Source of the DNA: Solemya velesiana gill symbiont
Lineage (GTDB): Bacteria > Pseudomonadota > Gammaproteobacteria > Chromatiales > Chromatiaceae
Assembly (NCBI RefSeq): GCF_002020805.1
Contig: NZ_MPRJ01000005.1
Location: 7,501-60,052 of the forward strand
Reading direction: 5' to 3'
DNA: 52,552 bases
Position 1 is the stretch's first letter, and each line of letters opens with the position of its first letter. Positions 18,015-27,200 of this stretch are shown piece after piece. Position numbers and translations under genes: made by a program. The notes under the pieces were generated by a model. That model ran no database searches and was not told the DNA's origin. It worked only from the letters and a program-made list of their open reading frames with translations.

Positions 18015-18145
18015 AATAGGACCTCTAATTAAGGTTGATATAAAAACCAGGCAAGGCCTTAAAGCCCTGCGATCAAAAGTATAAGAATTTGATAATACCA
18101 CCAGAATTCATGAATTCCCCAATGATTTCTGTCAATAACCCCATA

Positions 18146-18628
18146 TCATGTAGCGTTACTGTGAATAAGTTCCTGCCGAATAATGCCATGCCCCGGCAAC
18201 GCGCTTCGCAGCCGCCGGCGAAACCCATTGAAGGAGGGTCGACGGGTAAAACGGAACAGGTGGCTGACACAACTGCAGTCGCTGGAGCCGAATCCCGCAT
18301 AGGGTTGGCGCGCGCCCCTGGAGCCCGATAGCAATCCTGCCCACTGGTGCTCCCGGCGCCCGGGATCATGACTGAACCAGATCTCCCTAAGCTCGGTCAC
18401 CGCCCTCAGGTAATCCACGTGCCAATGGGGGCGCAGGGACTCCTTCCTGTGATGGCGACAGCGGGCTGCCACCCCACCTGGCCCGAAAGCACTGCCTACA
18501 TAGGTGTACCACCCCGCCTCCAGTACGAGCGGCCCCATGCTCCCCGCCTCGATGGTTCTGGTGTCATCAAGGTAAAGCACCAGCACATAGGTACCGGAAC
18601 GGGAATCCGGGACGAACCTGGAAGTCAC
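18146..18628 (-). CDS. DUF123 / GIY-YIG-like nuclease family protein
   Basis: 160 residues with the DUF123 pattern: GTYVLVLYL at the start, WYTYVGSAFGPGG (the degenerate GIY-YIG-like strand), RHHRKESLRPHWHVDYL and the C-terminal GFGSSDCSCVSHLF. DUF123 proteins occur alone or fused to endonuclease III; biochemical role is not established. Starts with GTG at 18628. Nothing to the right of it on this strand until the YqhA-type gene 24 bases upstream, so cotranscription is likely. The C-terminal 35 residues are poorly conserved in appearance. Confidence 0.8.
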   Translation of the reverse strand: MTSRFVPDSRSGTYVLVLYLDDTRTIEAGSMGPLVLEAGWYTYVGSAFGPGGVAARCRHHRKESLRPHWHVDYLRAVTELREIWFSHDPGRREHQWAGLLSGSRGARQPYAGFGSSDCSCVSHLFRFTRRPSFNGFRRRLRSALPGHGIIRQELIHSNAT

Positions 18629-18651
18629 GCCTCAGGGCCTGCGGAAGAGCA

Positions 18652-19173
18652 CTAGTGAGATTTGTCGCCCAGGTGCGACAGGTAGAGCGCTGCACCCAGC
18701 AGGGCGATACCCCCAGCGAACATCAGCAGTTCCAGGGGGGACTGGAAATCCATACTGAGGGCGTATTCGAAGTAGCGTACCACCAGTATCATCAACACCA
18801 CCTTGGCCAGGCGCTCCTTGAGACCATCCAGGCTGTGGATCATCAAGACCTGTGAGGCATTCTCAGCCCCTTCGGCGAGGTCGATCTTGCTGATGAAGAG
18901 TTCATACAAGCCCAGTGCAAAAATCAGCAAGAAGGTAGCCAGCAGGTAGCCGTCCACTATCTCCACCACGTGGGTCACTGTCTCCCCGCGCAATGCAGCC
19001 CGCGCCTGCATATCCAGGTCGGGAGAGGCGTAGTGGGTGAGGTGGCTCACCATGTAGAAGGCATCCACCGACGCCATGTAGAACAGTGCAACGGCGCCGA
19101 TCAGGCTGGCGATCACGCCGCTGAGCACAATCAACCGGCTATTCCACAAAAAACTTTCGAAAAAACGCTCCAT
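18652..19173 (-). CDS. YqhA / UPF0114 family membrane protein
   Basis: Integral membrane protein, 173 residues with four predicted helices (LIVLSGVIASLIGAVALFYM, YLLATFLLIFALGLYELFIS, VVLMILVVRYFEYAL, LMFAGGIALLGAALYL). The motif GLYELFISKID is the family hallmark. YqhA proteins have no established function; recent family descriptions relate them to ion-channel-like membrane proteins but I do not rely on that. Upstream of the DUF123 gene on the same strand, and divergent from rapA. Confidence 0.88.
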   Translation of the reverse strand: MERFFESFLWNSRLIVLSGVIASLIGAVALFYMASVDAFYMVSHLTHYASPDLDMQARAALRGETVTHVVEIVDGYLLATFLLIFALGLYELFISKIDLAEGAENASQVLMIHSLDGLKERLAKVVLMILVVRYFEYALSMDFQSPLELLMFAGGIALLGAALYLSHLGDKSH

Positions 19174-19341
19174 CAGGCTTCCTCTTCAATATGATCTCTG
19201 GGATCTGCCCACACAACCGGCAAGCCCGGTGCAGATTGAGGGGCTAAAATACACTGTAATCATAACAATGTGCACCCCCGGCACATGCGACTTAGCGCCG
19301 GTTTGTGTATCATGCACACCCCTTCCACACGAGAGCCCGTT

Positions 19342-22215
19342 ATGCCCGAACAGTTCATCCCCGGCCAGCGCTGGATCAGCAATACCGAGTCCGATCTCGG
19401 CCTGGGAAGCGTACTCCGCTCCGAGGGACGCCGGGTGGCCCTTGCTTTCCCCGCCAGCGGGGAGCAGCGCATCTACGCCGTGGACAACGCCCCGTTGACC
19501 CGGGTGCGCTTTTCACCAGGAGACTGGATCGAAACCCGGGACGGCCATCGCCTGAGGGTAGAACAGGTAGAGGAGCGCGGGGGACTGATCCACTACCTGG
19601 GCACCAGCAGTGAAGGGCTGGAGCACCACTGCCCCGAGGGTGAACTGAGCAACACCCTGCAACTGAGCCGACCCCAGGAACGACTGCTCTCTGGACAGCT
19701 GGACGACAGCCGCTGGTTCGAGCTGCGGCTGCAGACCCACCAGCAGCTGCAGCGCCTGGATCGCTCCCACCTGCTGGGCCTGGGCGGTGCGCGCACGGAA
19801 CTGCTGCTGCACCAGCTCTATATCGCCCACGAAGTGAGCCGCAGAGCGGCTCCCCGGGTGCTGTTGGCAGACGAGGTGGGCCTGGGAAAAACCATCGAAG
19901 CCTGCCTGATTCTGCATCAACAACTGCTGACGGGGCAGGCATCCCGGGTGTTGATCATGGTACCGGAGCCCCTTCTGCACCAGTGGCTGGTGGAACTGCT
20001 GCGCAAGTTCAACCTGCATTTCAGCATCTTCGACGAAGAACGCTGCCAGGCCATCGAGGCCTCGGGAGAGGGAGACAAACCCTTCTCTGCAGAGCAACTG
20101 GTGCTCTGCAGCCCCACCCTGTTCAAGGGCAACTATGAGCGGCAGAAGCAACTGGTCACCGGGGAGTGGGACCTGGTCATCGTCGACGAGGCCCACCACC
20201 TGGAGTGGAGCGAAAAGGATGCCAGCGAGGAGTATCTGCTGGTGGAGGCGCTATCCACCGTGTCACCCGGCCTGCTGCTGCTCACGGCCACCCCGGAACA
20301 GCTGGGCAGTGCCGGTCATTTCGCACGCCTGCGTCTGCTGGACCCCGACCGTTTCCATTCCCTCGAGATATTCCAACAGGAGGAGGCACAGTACGAACCC
20401 ATTGCAGAGGTGGTGGACCTGCTGCTGGAAGGCAAGACGCTGGATAAGGATGCCGCGTCCGTACTGCTCGAAAAGCTCCACGAGACAGAGAGTCACGAAC
20501 TCATCTCCCGCTGGAATGACACTTCTGCGCACGAGCTGGAGCGAAACGAACTGATCGACATGCTGCTGGACCGCCACGGCACCAGCCGCATTCTGTTCAG
20601 GAACACCCGTTCACGCATCAAGGGCTTCCCTGGCAGGGAACTCCACAGACACCCCCTGCCACTGCCCGACCAATACGCCGCAGCCCTGGAGAGCGATCAG
20701 CCCGATGCGGCGGCAGCCCTTACACCGGAGCTGCTCTACCGGGCGCATGCGGGAACCCCCTGGTGGCGTTTTGATCCCCGCATAGCCTGGCTCATCACCC
20801 TGCTCGGCCGCCTTGATGGTGCCAAGGTGCTGATGATCTGCTCCAGCGCAGAGACCGCCATGGAGATAGGTGAAGCGCTCAAGACCCTCGAGGGGATCAA
20901 CGCCGGACTGTTCCACGAGGGGATGAGCATCATGGAGCGTGACCGCACCGCGGCCTGGTTCGCCGACCCCGAAGAGGGGTGCCAGTTGCTGATCTGCTCC
21001 GAGATCGGAAGCGAGGGGCGCAACTTCCAGTTTGCCCACCATCTGATCATGTTCGACCTGCCCCTGAACCCGGACCTGCTGGAGCAACGCATCGGGCGTC
21101 TCGACCGCATCGGGCAGCGGGAGACCATACAGATCCACGTCCCCTATTTCGAAGAGACCTCCCAGGCAGTACTGCTGCGCTGGTATCACGAAGGCCTGAA
21201 CGCCTTTGAACATACAAGCCCCAGCGGGCACGCCGTCTTCAGCCAATTAAAGCCGGCGCTGATCCAGGCACTGGAAGAGTCGGAGACCGACCCGGAACAG
21301 ATCGAACCCCTCATCAACACCACCCGGATCCTGAGAGAAGAAGCCGACGAGCATCTGAAAAAGGGACGGGACCACCTGCTGGAGATCAACTCCTGCCGCG
21401 AGCAGGAGGCCGAGGAAATCAAGCAACACATAGAGGAAGCTGAAAACCCCCTTGCACTGCAGGCTTATGCGCATCATCTATTCGCCCTCATCGGCGTAGA
21501 GAGCGAAGAGCACTCCGCCGGCAGCCTAATCCTGAAACCCGGCACACACATGGTCACCGATAGCCTGCCGGCGCTACCGCAGGACGGCATGACATGCACT
21601 TTCCAGCGCCGCATTGCCCTAAGCCACGAAGACCGCCACTTCCTCACCTGGGAGCACCCCCTGATGCGTGGCACCATGGAGATGGTGACAGACATGGAAT
21701 TGGGCAACAGCTGCGTCGTCGCCATCAAGCACCCGCACCTCAAGGCAGGCACCCTGCTCCTGGAGATGCTCTACACCCTGGAGTGCCCGGCGCCGAAAAA
21801 ACTCCAGGCCGGCCGCTTCCTGGAAAACACGGTAACGAGACTGCTGATCGACCAGCAGCTCAACCCAATCAGCGACCGACTCAACCACACCGAGATAAAC
21901 GGGGCGCTGGTACCCCTGGAGAAAGGAACGATACTCAAGATCATCACCGCACTGCGGGACCATATCACTGCGATGGTCAAGCGGGGTGAAGAGCAGGCAG
22001 AACCGCTCCAGCAACGGGCCGTGGAAGAGGCCCTGGCACAGACCAGTCACCATTTCGACCACGAACGGGAGCGCCTGGAGTCACTGCAGAAAGTGAACCC
22101 CAATATCCGCGACGAAGAGGTGACCATGCTGGTATATCAGCAAGAGCTGCTGGACGCTCACCTCAAGGCATCGCGCATGCGCCTCGACGCACTCAGGCTT
22201 ATCGTCAGCCTCTAG
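19342..22215 (+). CDS. rapA: RNA polymerase-associated ATPase RapA
   Basis: Swi2/Snf2 ATPase that binds core RNA polymerase and helps recycle stalled complexes after transcription. 957 residues, close to the E. coli length of 968. An N-terminal tandem Tudor-like part (MPEQFIPGQRWIS to about 110) is followed by the ATPase: Walker A DEVGLGKTIEA, DEAHHLEW box, LLTATPEQL, and the helicase C-lobe with EIGSEGRNFQFAH and QRIGRLDRIGQ. The C-terminal third is the RapA-specific domain. The ATG at 19342 is chosen over in-frame starts at 19270 because MPEQFIPGQRW is the family opening. Confidence 0.96.
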   Translation: MPEQFIPGQRWISNTESDLGLGSVLRSEGRRVALAFPASGEQRIYAVDNAPLTRVRFSPGDWIETRDGHRLRVEQVEERGGLIHYLGTSSEGLEHHCPEGELSNTLQLSRPQERLLSGQLDDSRWFELRLQTHQQLQRLDRSHLLGLGGARTELLLHQLYIAHEVSRRAAPRVLLADEVGLGKTIEACLILHQQLLTGQASRVLIMVPEPLLHQWLVELLRKFNLHFSIFDEERCQAIEASGEGDKPFSAEQLVLCSPTLFKGNYERQKQLVTGEWDLVIVDEAHHLEWSEKDASEEYLLVEALSTVSPGLLLLTATPEQLGSAGHFARLRLLDPDRFHSLEIFQQEEAQYEPIAEVVDLLLEGKTLDKDAASVLLEKLHETESHELISRWNDTSAHELERNELIDMLLDRHGTSRILFRNTRSRIKGFPGRELHRHPLPLPDQYAAALESDQPDAAAALTPELLYRAHAGTPWWRFDPRIAWLITLLGRLDGAKVLMICSSAETAMEIGEALKTLEGINAGLFHEGMSIMERDRTAAWFADPEEGCQLLICSEIGSEGRNFQFAHHLIMFDLPLNPDLLEQRIGRLDRIGQRETIQIHVPYFEETSQAVLLRWYHEGLNAFEHTSPSGHAVFSQLKPALIQALEESETDPEQIEPLINTTRILREEADEHLKKGRDHLLEINSCREQEAEEIKQHIEEAENPLALQAYAHHLFALIGVESEEHSAGSLILKPGTHMVTDSLPALPQDGMTCTFQRRIALSHEDRHFLTWEHPLMRGTMEMVTDMELGNSCVVAIKHPHLKAGTLLLEMLYTLECPAPKKLQAGRFLENTVTRLLIDQQLNPISDRLNHTEINGALVPLEKGTILKIITALRDHITAMVKRGEEQAEPLQQRAVEEALAQTSHHFDHERERLESLQKVNPNIRDEEVTMLVYQQELLDAHLKASRMRLDALRLIVSL

Positions 22216-22231
22216 GCAGGACGACAGGAAA

Positions 22232-22624
22232 ATGAAATTTCACCAACTGCCCATAGGCGCCACATTCGAATTCCAGGGAAAACGCTATAGCAAGAGCGGC
22301 CCGATGACCGTCGTTGAGAGCGAAACAGCCAAATCAAAAATGATGATGCGCGCCGCCGCGGTGAAACCCCTTGAAGGCGACACCGAAGCGGAAGCACCTA
22401 TTCAGTCGGCCACCGTTGAACTGAGCCGGGAGCGGGCCAGCATCGCCGTCAATGACTACCATGCCGAGTGCCTGCAGATCATCTGCCGAAATGAAGCAGC
22501 TAGACCCGACAGCCACAGAGCGACTGGAAGAGGCCAGAATGAAGATTATGAGGAAGCTGGGACTAGCCTAGATATTGGCCTCAACATTGTGGGAGGGCCG
22601 CCCCGGCCCGATTGCTGCAGTTAA
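22232..22624 (+). CDS. small unknown protein after rapA, apparent C-terminal frameshift
   Basis: Function unknown. The start MKFHQLPIGATFEFQGKRY is a small beta-rich, basic segment, with repeated SKSG/AKSKMMM stretches. After residue 85 the frame appears to slip: near 22485, ATCATC T GCC GAA ATG has an extra T, and the other frame then reads MKQLDPTATERLEE and ends in MRKLGLA with stop TAG at 22569-22571, an amphipathic helix that looks more natural than the Pro/Arg-rich tail in the present frame (to 22624). So the natural product is probably about 112 residues and ends at 22571. It follows rapA by 16 bases. Confidence 0.6.
   Translation: MKFHQLPIGATFEFQGKRYSKSGPMTVVESETAKSKMMMRAAAVKPLEGDTEAEAPIQSATVELSRERASIAVNDYHAECLQIICRNEAARPDSHRATGRGQNEDYEEAGTSLDIGLNIVGGPPRPDCCS
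22587..22613 (+). repeat. REP-like palindromic repeat, copy 1
   Basis: TTGTGGGAGGGCCGCCCC followed by GGCCCGATTG: the GTGGGAG head and GC-rich palindrome are typical of REP elements mobilised by RAYT transposases. It pairs with an inverted copy at 22650. Confidence 0.6.
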
Positions 22625-22649
22625 TTGAACCACCTCTGTAGCAAACTCC

Positions 22650-22677
22650 TTTTCGCGGCGAGTCGCCGCTCCCACAA
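22650..22677 (-). repeat. REP-like palindromic repeat, copy 2, inverted
   Basis: On the minus strand: TTGTGGGAGCGGCGACT then CGCCGCGAAAAGG. Same head as copy 1 but a different palindrome core. With copy 1 it forms a divergent pair (BIME-like) between the rapA-linked gene and the dgt stop. A terminator or mRNA-stabilising role is possible. Confidence 0.6.
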
Positions 22678-22688
22678 GTCTCTGATTA

Positions 22689-24050
22689 CTAACTCGGCAG
22701 GGAGATACCGGTCATCTTCTTGTAGAGTGACACCGCGTAGGTATCGGTCATCCCGGCCACGTAGTCGGTCAGCCGCAGCAGGCGGGTATAGAGATTCTGT
22801 GACGGGACATTGTCCGGCCCCACAAACTGCTTGGAGATGAGGTGGGATGTCATGCGGCTCCTGGCTAACGCCTTGTCACCGTGCATGGCGATGTCGTCGA
22901 GGGTCTCACTGAAACGCTCCAACAGTTCCCCTATCACCTGGAAGCCGGCGGTCTGGATACCCACCACCTCCTGGGCATTATAGATTCGGTCCTTGGCCAC
23001 CGAGATGAGACGACCCATGGATTCCGTTGCCGGCACCTGGGAAAGCAACGGCGCATCGAACTTACCCGTCATGATCTCTTCTTCGTGATCCAGGAAACAG
23101 CTCATCGCCTGGCCGATCGCCTCGTTGATCACCTTGGCCCGCAGAAACTCCACCCTGCCCTTGTCATCAGAGATTCTGTTGAGCCGCTGCTCCTGCTTGG
23201 CCCGGTCCGGCAGGATGGGCCAGAAAAGGTCCATTACCTCGTCCAGGGTAAAGTAGCCGAGTCGGAAACCGTCCTCGATATCAATCACCCGGTAGCTGAT
23301 GTCATCCGCCGCTTCCACCAGGAAGGCCAGCGGATGACGGAACCAGATGGCGCGGCTCGGATCGCGGCGGATCAATCCCACCTCGTTGGCCACCTCGGTG
23401 AAACGCTCCCGGTCCTCTGCCACGAAGCCCTGTTTCTTGGCACTGACACCGCCAAAATTACTGCCGCCGAGGAAGGACTCCCGGGGGTACTTGGTAAAAG
23501 CGGCCAGCGTGGCGCAGGTGAGCTGCAGCCCGCCGGGGTTGTCGGGGTTCTGCAGCCGGGTAAGGATACGAAAACCCTGGGCGTTACCTTCGAAATTCAG
23601 GAAATCTTCCTTCTCACTGTCACTGAGCACGGCCACCCGGGGTTCACCGTACTTGGCAGTCTGGGCCCAGTGCCGGATGGCGTCCTCACCGGAATGGCCG
23701 AAGGGGGGATTGCCGATATCATGGGCCAGGCAGGCCGCTGCACAGATGTCACCGAAATCAGACGCCTCGTTCTGCTCCAGGCCGTGATGCTTGATGATCT
23801 GCTCCCCCACCAGGGTGCCCAGGGAGCGGCCGATACTGGAGGCTTCCAGGCTATGGGTGAGACGGGTGCGGATATAGTCTACCCGGGAGAGAGGGAAGAC
23901 CTGGGTCTTGTCCTGCATTCTCCGGAAGGCGGAGGAGAAGACGATGCGATCGAAGTCGCGCTGAAAGTCGGTACGCACCGTGGAGGTACTCGGCTCCTGG
24001 CTCGAACCGATCCGCTTGCGTGAGAGAAGCTTTGACCACTGCATCGACAT
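22689..24050 (-). CDS. dgt: dGTP triphosphohydrolase (dGTPase)
   Basis: HD-domain enzyme that cleaves dGTP to deoxyguanosine and triphosphate, lowering the dGTP pool. 453 residues. Metal ligands: RLTHSLE (H), ACLAHDIGNPPFGHSGE (HD) and later SYRVIDIEDG (D). The SAFRRMQDKTQVFP motif is typical. A second start at 24044 (MQW) is possible. The gene is divergent from uvrA with 158 bases between. Confidence 0.94.
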   Translation of the reverse strand: MSMQWSKLLSRKRIGSSQEPSTSTVRTDFQRDFDRIVFSSAFRRMQDKTQVFPLSRVDYIRTRLTHSLEASSIGRSLGTLVGEQIIKHHGLEQNEASDFGDICAAACLAHDIGNPPFGHSGEDAIRHWAQTAKYGEPRVAVLSDSEKEDFLNFEGNAQGFRILTRLQNPDNPGGLQLTCATLAAFTKYPRESFLGGSNFGGVSAKKQGFVAEDRERFTEVANEVGLIRRDPSRAIWFRHPLAFLVEAADDISYRVIDIEDGFRLGYFTLDEVMDLFWPILPDRAKQEQRLNRISDDKGRVEFLRAKVINEAIGQAMSCFLDHEEEIMTGKFDAPLLSQVPATESMGRLISVAKDRIYNAQEVVGIQTAGFQVIGELLERFSETLDDIAMHGDKALARSRMTSHLISKQFVGPDNVPSQNLYTRLLRLTDYVAGMTDTYAVSLYKKMTGISLPS

Positions 24051-24208
24051 CGTTGTGTGTATCCGGCTTTGAATTCAGCTGCCATTCTCCACTGACGCAG
24101 GAACCATGTCCACGGAACATAACCTCTGAAACCACCCCTTGATCATGCCGGCAGAGACACGGAGAATGGATCGTTTGGTCCAGTTTTGAAATCTATACAA
24201 AGATCCCG

Positions 24209-27200
24209 ATGTCCAACGACGTAATCCGCATAAAGAACGCCCATCAGAACAATCTGAAAAACCTGGACATGGAACTGCCCCTCGGAGAGTTGATCGTGGT
24301 CACCGGGGTGAGCGGTTCCGGCAAATCCTCCCTCGCCTTCGATACGGTCTACGCCGAGGGACAGCGCCGCTACGTCGAGACCTTCTCCCCCTACGCCCGC
24401 CAGTTCCTGGACCGCATGGACCGGCCACGGGTGGACCGCATCGAAGGCATCCCACCGGCAATCGCCATCGACCAGACCAACCCGGTGCGCACCTCCCGCT
24501 CCACCGTGGGCACCATGACGGAGCTCAACGATCACATCAAGCTGCTGTTCGCCCGGGCCTCCCGTCTCTTCTGCCGCGGCTGCGGCCGCGAAGTGACCAG
24601 GGACACCCCCCAGAGCATCGCCGACCAATTGATCGAATCTCATGAAGGAACCCGCGGCATCATCACCTTCCCCATCAAGGTACCCCATAACTTCACGACG
24701 GAAGAGATCAAGGCGCTGCTGGCCCAGCAGGGCTACACCCGCATCCACAGCGAGAGTCCTGAACGCCTGGAGGTGGTGCAGGACCGCGTGCGGATAGGCG
24801 AGGAGCGTCGGGACCGTCTCACAGAATCCCTGGAGAGCGCCCTGGAGAAAGGCCAGGGGTTCATCGCCATCTACCCCCTGGACGAGGAACGCAATCCGGG
24901 CCCTGCGCTGAACTTCTCCGAAGACCTGCACTGCCCCGACTGCGACATCCACTACCAGGACCCGCTGCCCAACCACTTCTCTTTCAACTCACCCCTGGGC
25001 GCCTGCGACAGCTGCCGCGGGTTCGGGCGCACCATGGGCGTCGACTACGACCTAGTGATTCCCGATGAACATAAAAGCCTGGTGGAGGGCGCCATCAAGC
25101 CTTTTCAGACAGGGCGTGCCCAGAAGTGCCAGGAGGACCTGATGGCAGCCGCGGCACGGCACGGCGTGCCGGTCGATCTACCCTGGAATGAATTGAGCGA
25201 AGAGCAGCGCCGCTGGGTCATCGAGGGCGAAGGTGAATGGGACGGCAGCGGGCGCTGGTACGGCGTGCAGCGTTTCTTCGACTTCCTGGAGACCAAGAGC
25301 TACAAGATGCACATCCGGGTGCTGCTCTCCAAGTACCGTGCCTACGACAGCTGCGCCACCTGCGGCGGTGCGCGTCTGAAGGATCCCTCCCTCGACTACC
25401 GTGTGGGCAGTCTCGAGGACGCCGACAGGGCGCTCGATCCCGGCAGGCGTTTTCGCCAGAACAGCATCGGCATGCTCCGGGAGACCTGGGAGCGCCTGCC
25501 CGGCCTCAATATCCACGACCTCATGTGCCTCCCCCTGTCGAAACTCATGGCCTTCTGCCAAGAGATTGCACTGCCCCCGGACCTGGGCGAGGCTAGTGAC
25601 CTGTTGATGGAGGAGATCACGGCCCGGCTCAGCTACCTCTGCGAGGTTGGTCTGGGCTACCTCACCCTGGACCGCCAGTCACGTACTCTCTCCGGCGGCG
25701 AGGTCCAGCGCATCAATCTCACCACGGCCCTTGGCACTTCCCTGGTCAACACCCTGTTCGTGTTGGACGAACCGAGCATCGGCCTCCACCCCCGGGATAT
25801 CGACCGCATCAACGGCGTGCTCCGGCGACTGCGGGATTCGGGCAACTCCCTGCTGGTGGTGGAGCACGATCCGCAGATCATGCTGGCGGCTGACCGCATC
25901 CTGGATATAGGACCCGGCCCCGGGGAGAAGGGTGGCCAGATCACTTTTTTCGGCACACCACCGGAGTTGGTAAAGAGTGAGCACTCCCTTACCGCCGACT
26001 ACCTGGGTGGTCGCAAACAGGTATCGCCCCAACAGGAAGCGGATATTCCCGACGATGAGAACGACTACATCGAGGTGATCAACGCCACCGAGCACAATCT
26101 CAAGGGCATCGATGTGCGCATTCCTCTCAACCGGCTGGTCTGCATCACCGGCGTATCGGGATCGGGCAAGAGCACACTGATCAACGACACCCTGTACAAC
26201 GCACTTGCCAAGCTCAAAGGCAGCCCGAAGGAGCCTGCCGGAGCCCACGACACTATCCTGGGGCATGAACATGTCCAGGAGGTGGTGATACTGGACCAGT
26301 CCCCCATCGGCAAAACCTCCCGCTCCAACCCGGCCAGCTACGTGGGCGGCCTGGACGCCATCCGTAAACTGTTTGCCAAGACCCCGCTGGCCAAAGAGCG
26401 CGGCTACACTGCGGGCACCTTCAGTTTCAACTCGGGCAACGGCCGCTGCCCCACCTGCTCCGGTTCCGGTTTCGAGCACGTGGAGATGCAGTTTCTCAGT
26501 GATGTCTACCTGCGCTGTCCCGACTGCAACGGCAGCCGCTATCGCGGGGAGGTACTGGAGGCCCGGATCGAGGACAAGTCCGTTGCCGATGTGCTGGGCA
26601 TGACCGTAACCGAGGCCCTTACATTCTTCAGCGGCAATACCGAGGTGCGCCGCGCCCTCGAACCCCTGGAGGCGGTCGGACTGAGCTATCTCAGACTCGG
26701 TCAGCCCGTACCTACCCTCTCCGGTGGTGAAGCCCAGCGTTTGAAGCTGGCCGGCTACCTGGCCAAGGCCAAGGGCGGCAAGCAGCGCAAGGGTCCCATC
26801 CTGTTCCTGCTGGACGAACCCACCACCGGGCTGCACTTCGACGACATCGCCACCCTGCTGCAGGCGTTCCATCGTCTGCTGGTGCGGGGACACAGCCTGT
26901 TGGTGATCGAGCACAACCTGGACGTGATCCGTGCAGCCGACTGGATTATCGACCTGGGTCCTGAAGGGGGCGATGGCGGTGGCGAGATCATCTGTGAAGG
27001 CACTCCGATGGAGGTGACCATCCACTCCCTGAGCCACACCGGCAAAGCGTTGCGCGAATACGCAGAGAGCATGGCGGCGATAAAACAGTCGGTCGACACC
27101 TTACCCTCTGGGCGCTCAATTGCAAAGGCAAGCAACACCATCGAAATCCGCCACGCCCGGGAACACAATCTGCGCAACATCAACATCGAGATACCCCGTA

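Noticed and set aside
24051-24208. LexA (SOS) box before uvrA
   Set aside because: No CTG-N10-CAG match seen in the divergent spacer.
24143-24976. Minus-strand ORF over the uvrA start
   Set aside because: High-GC antisense frame; composition is not protein-like and uvrA covers it.
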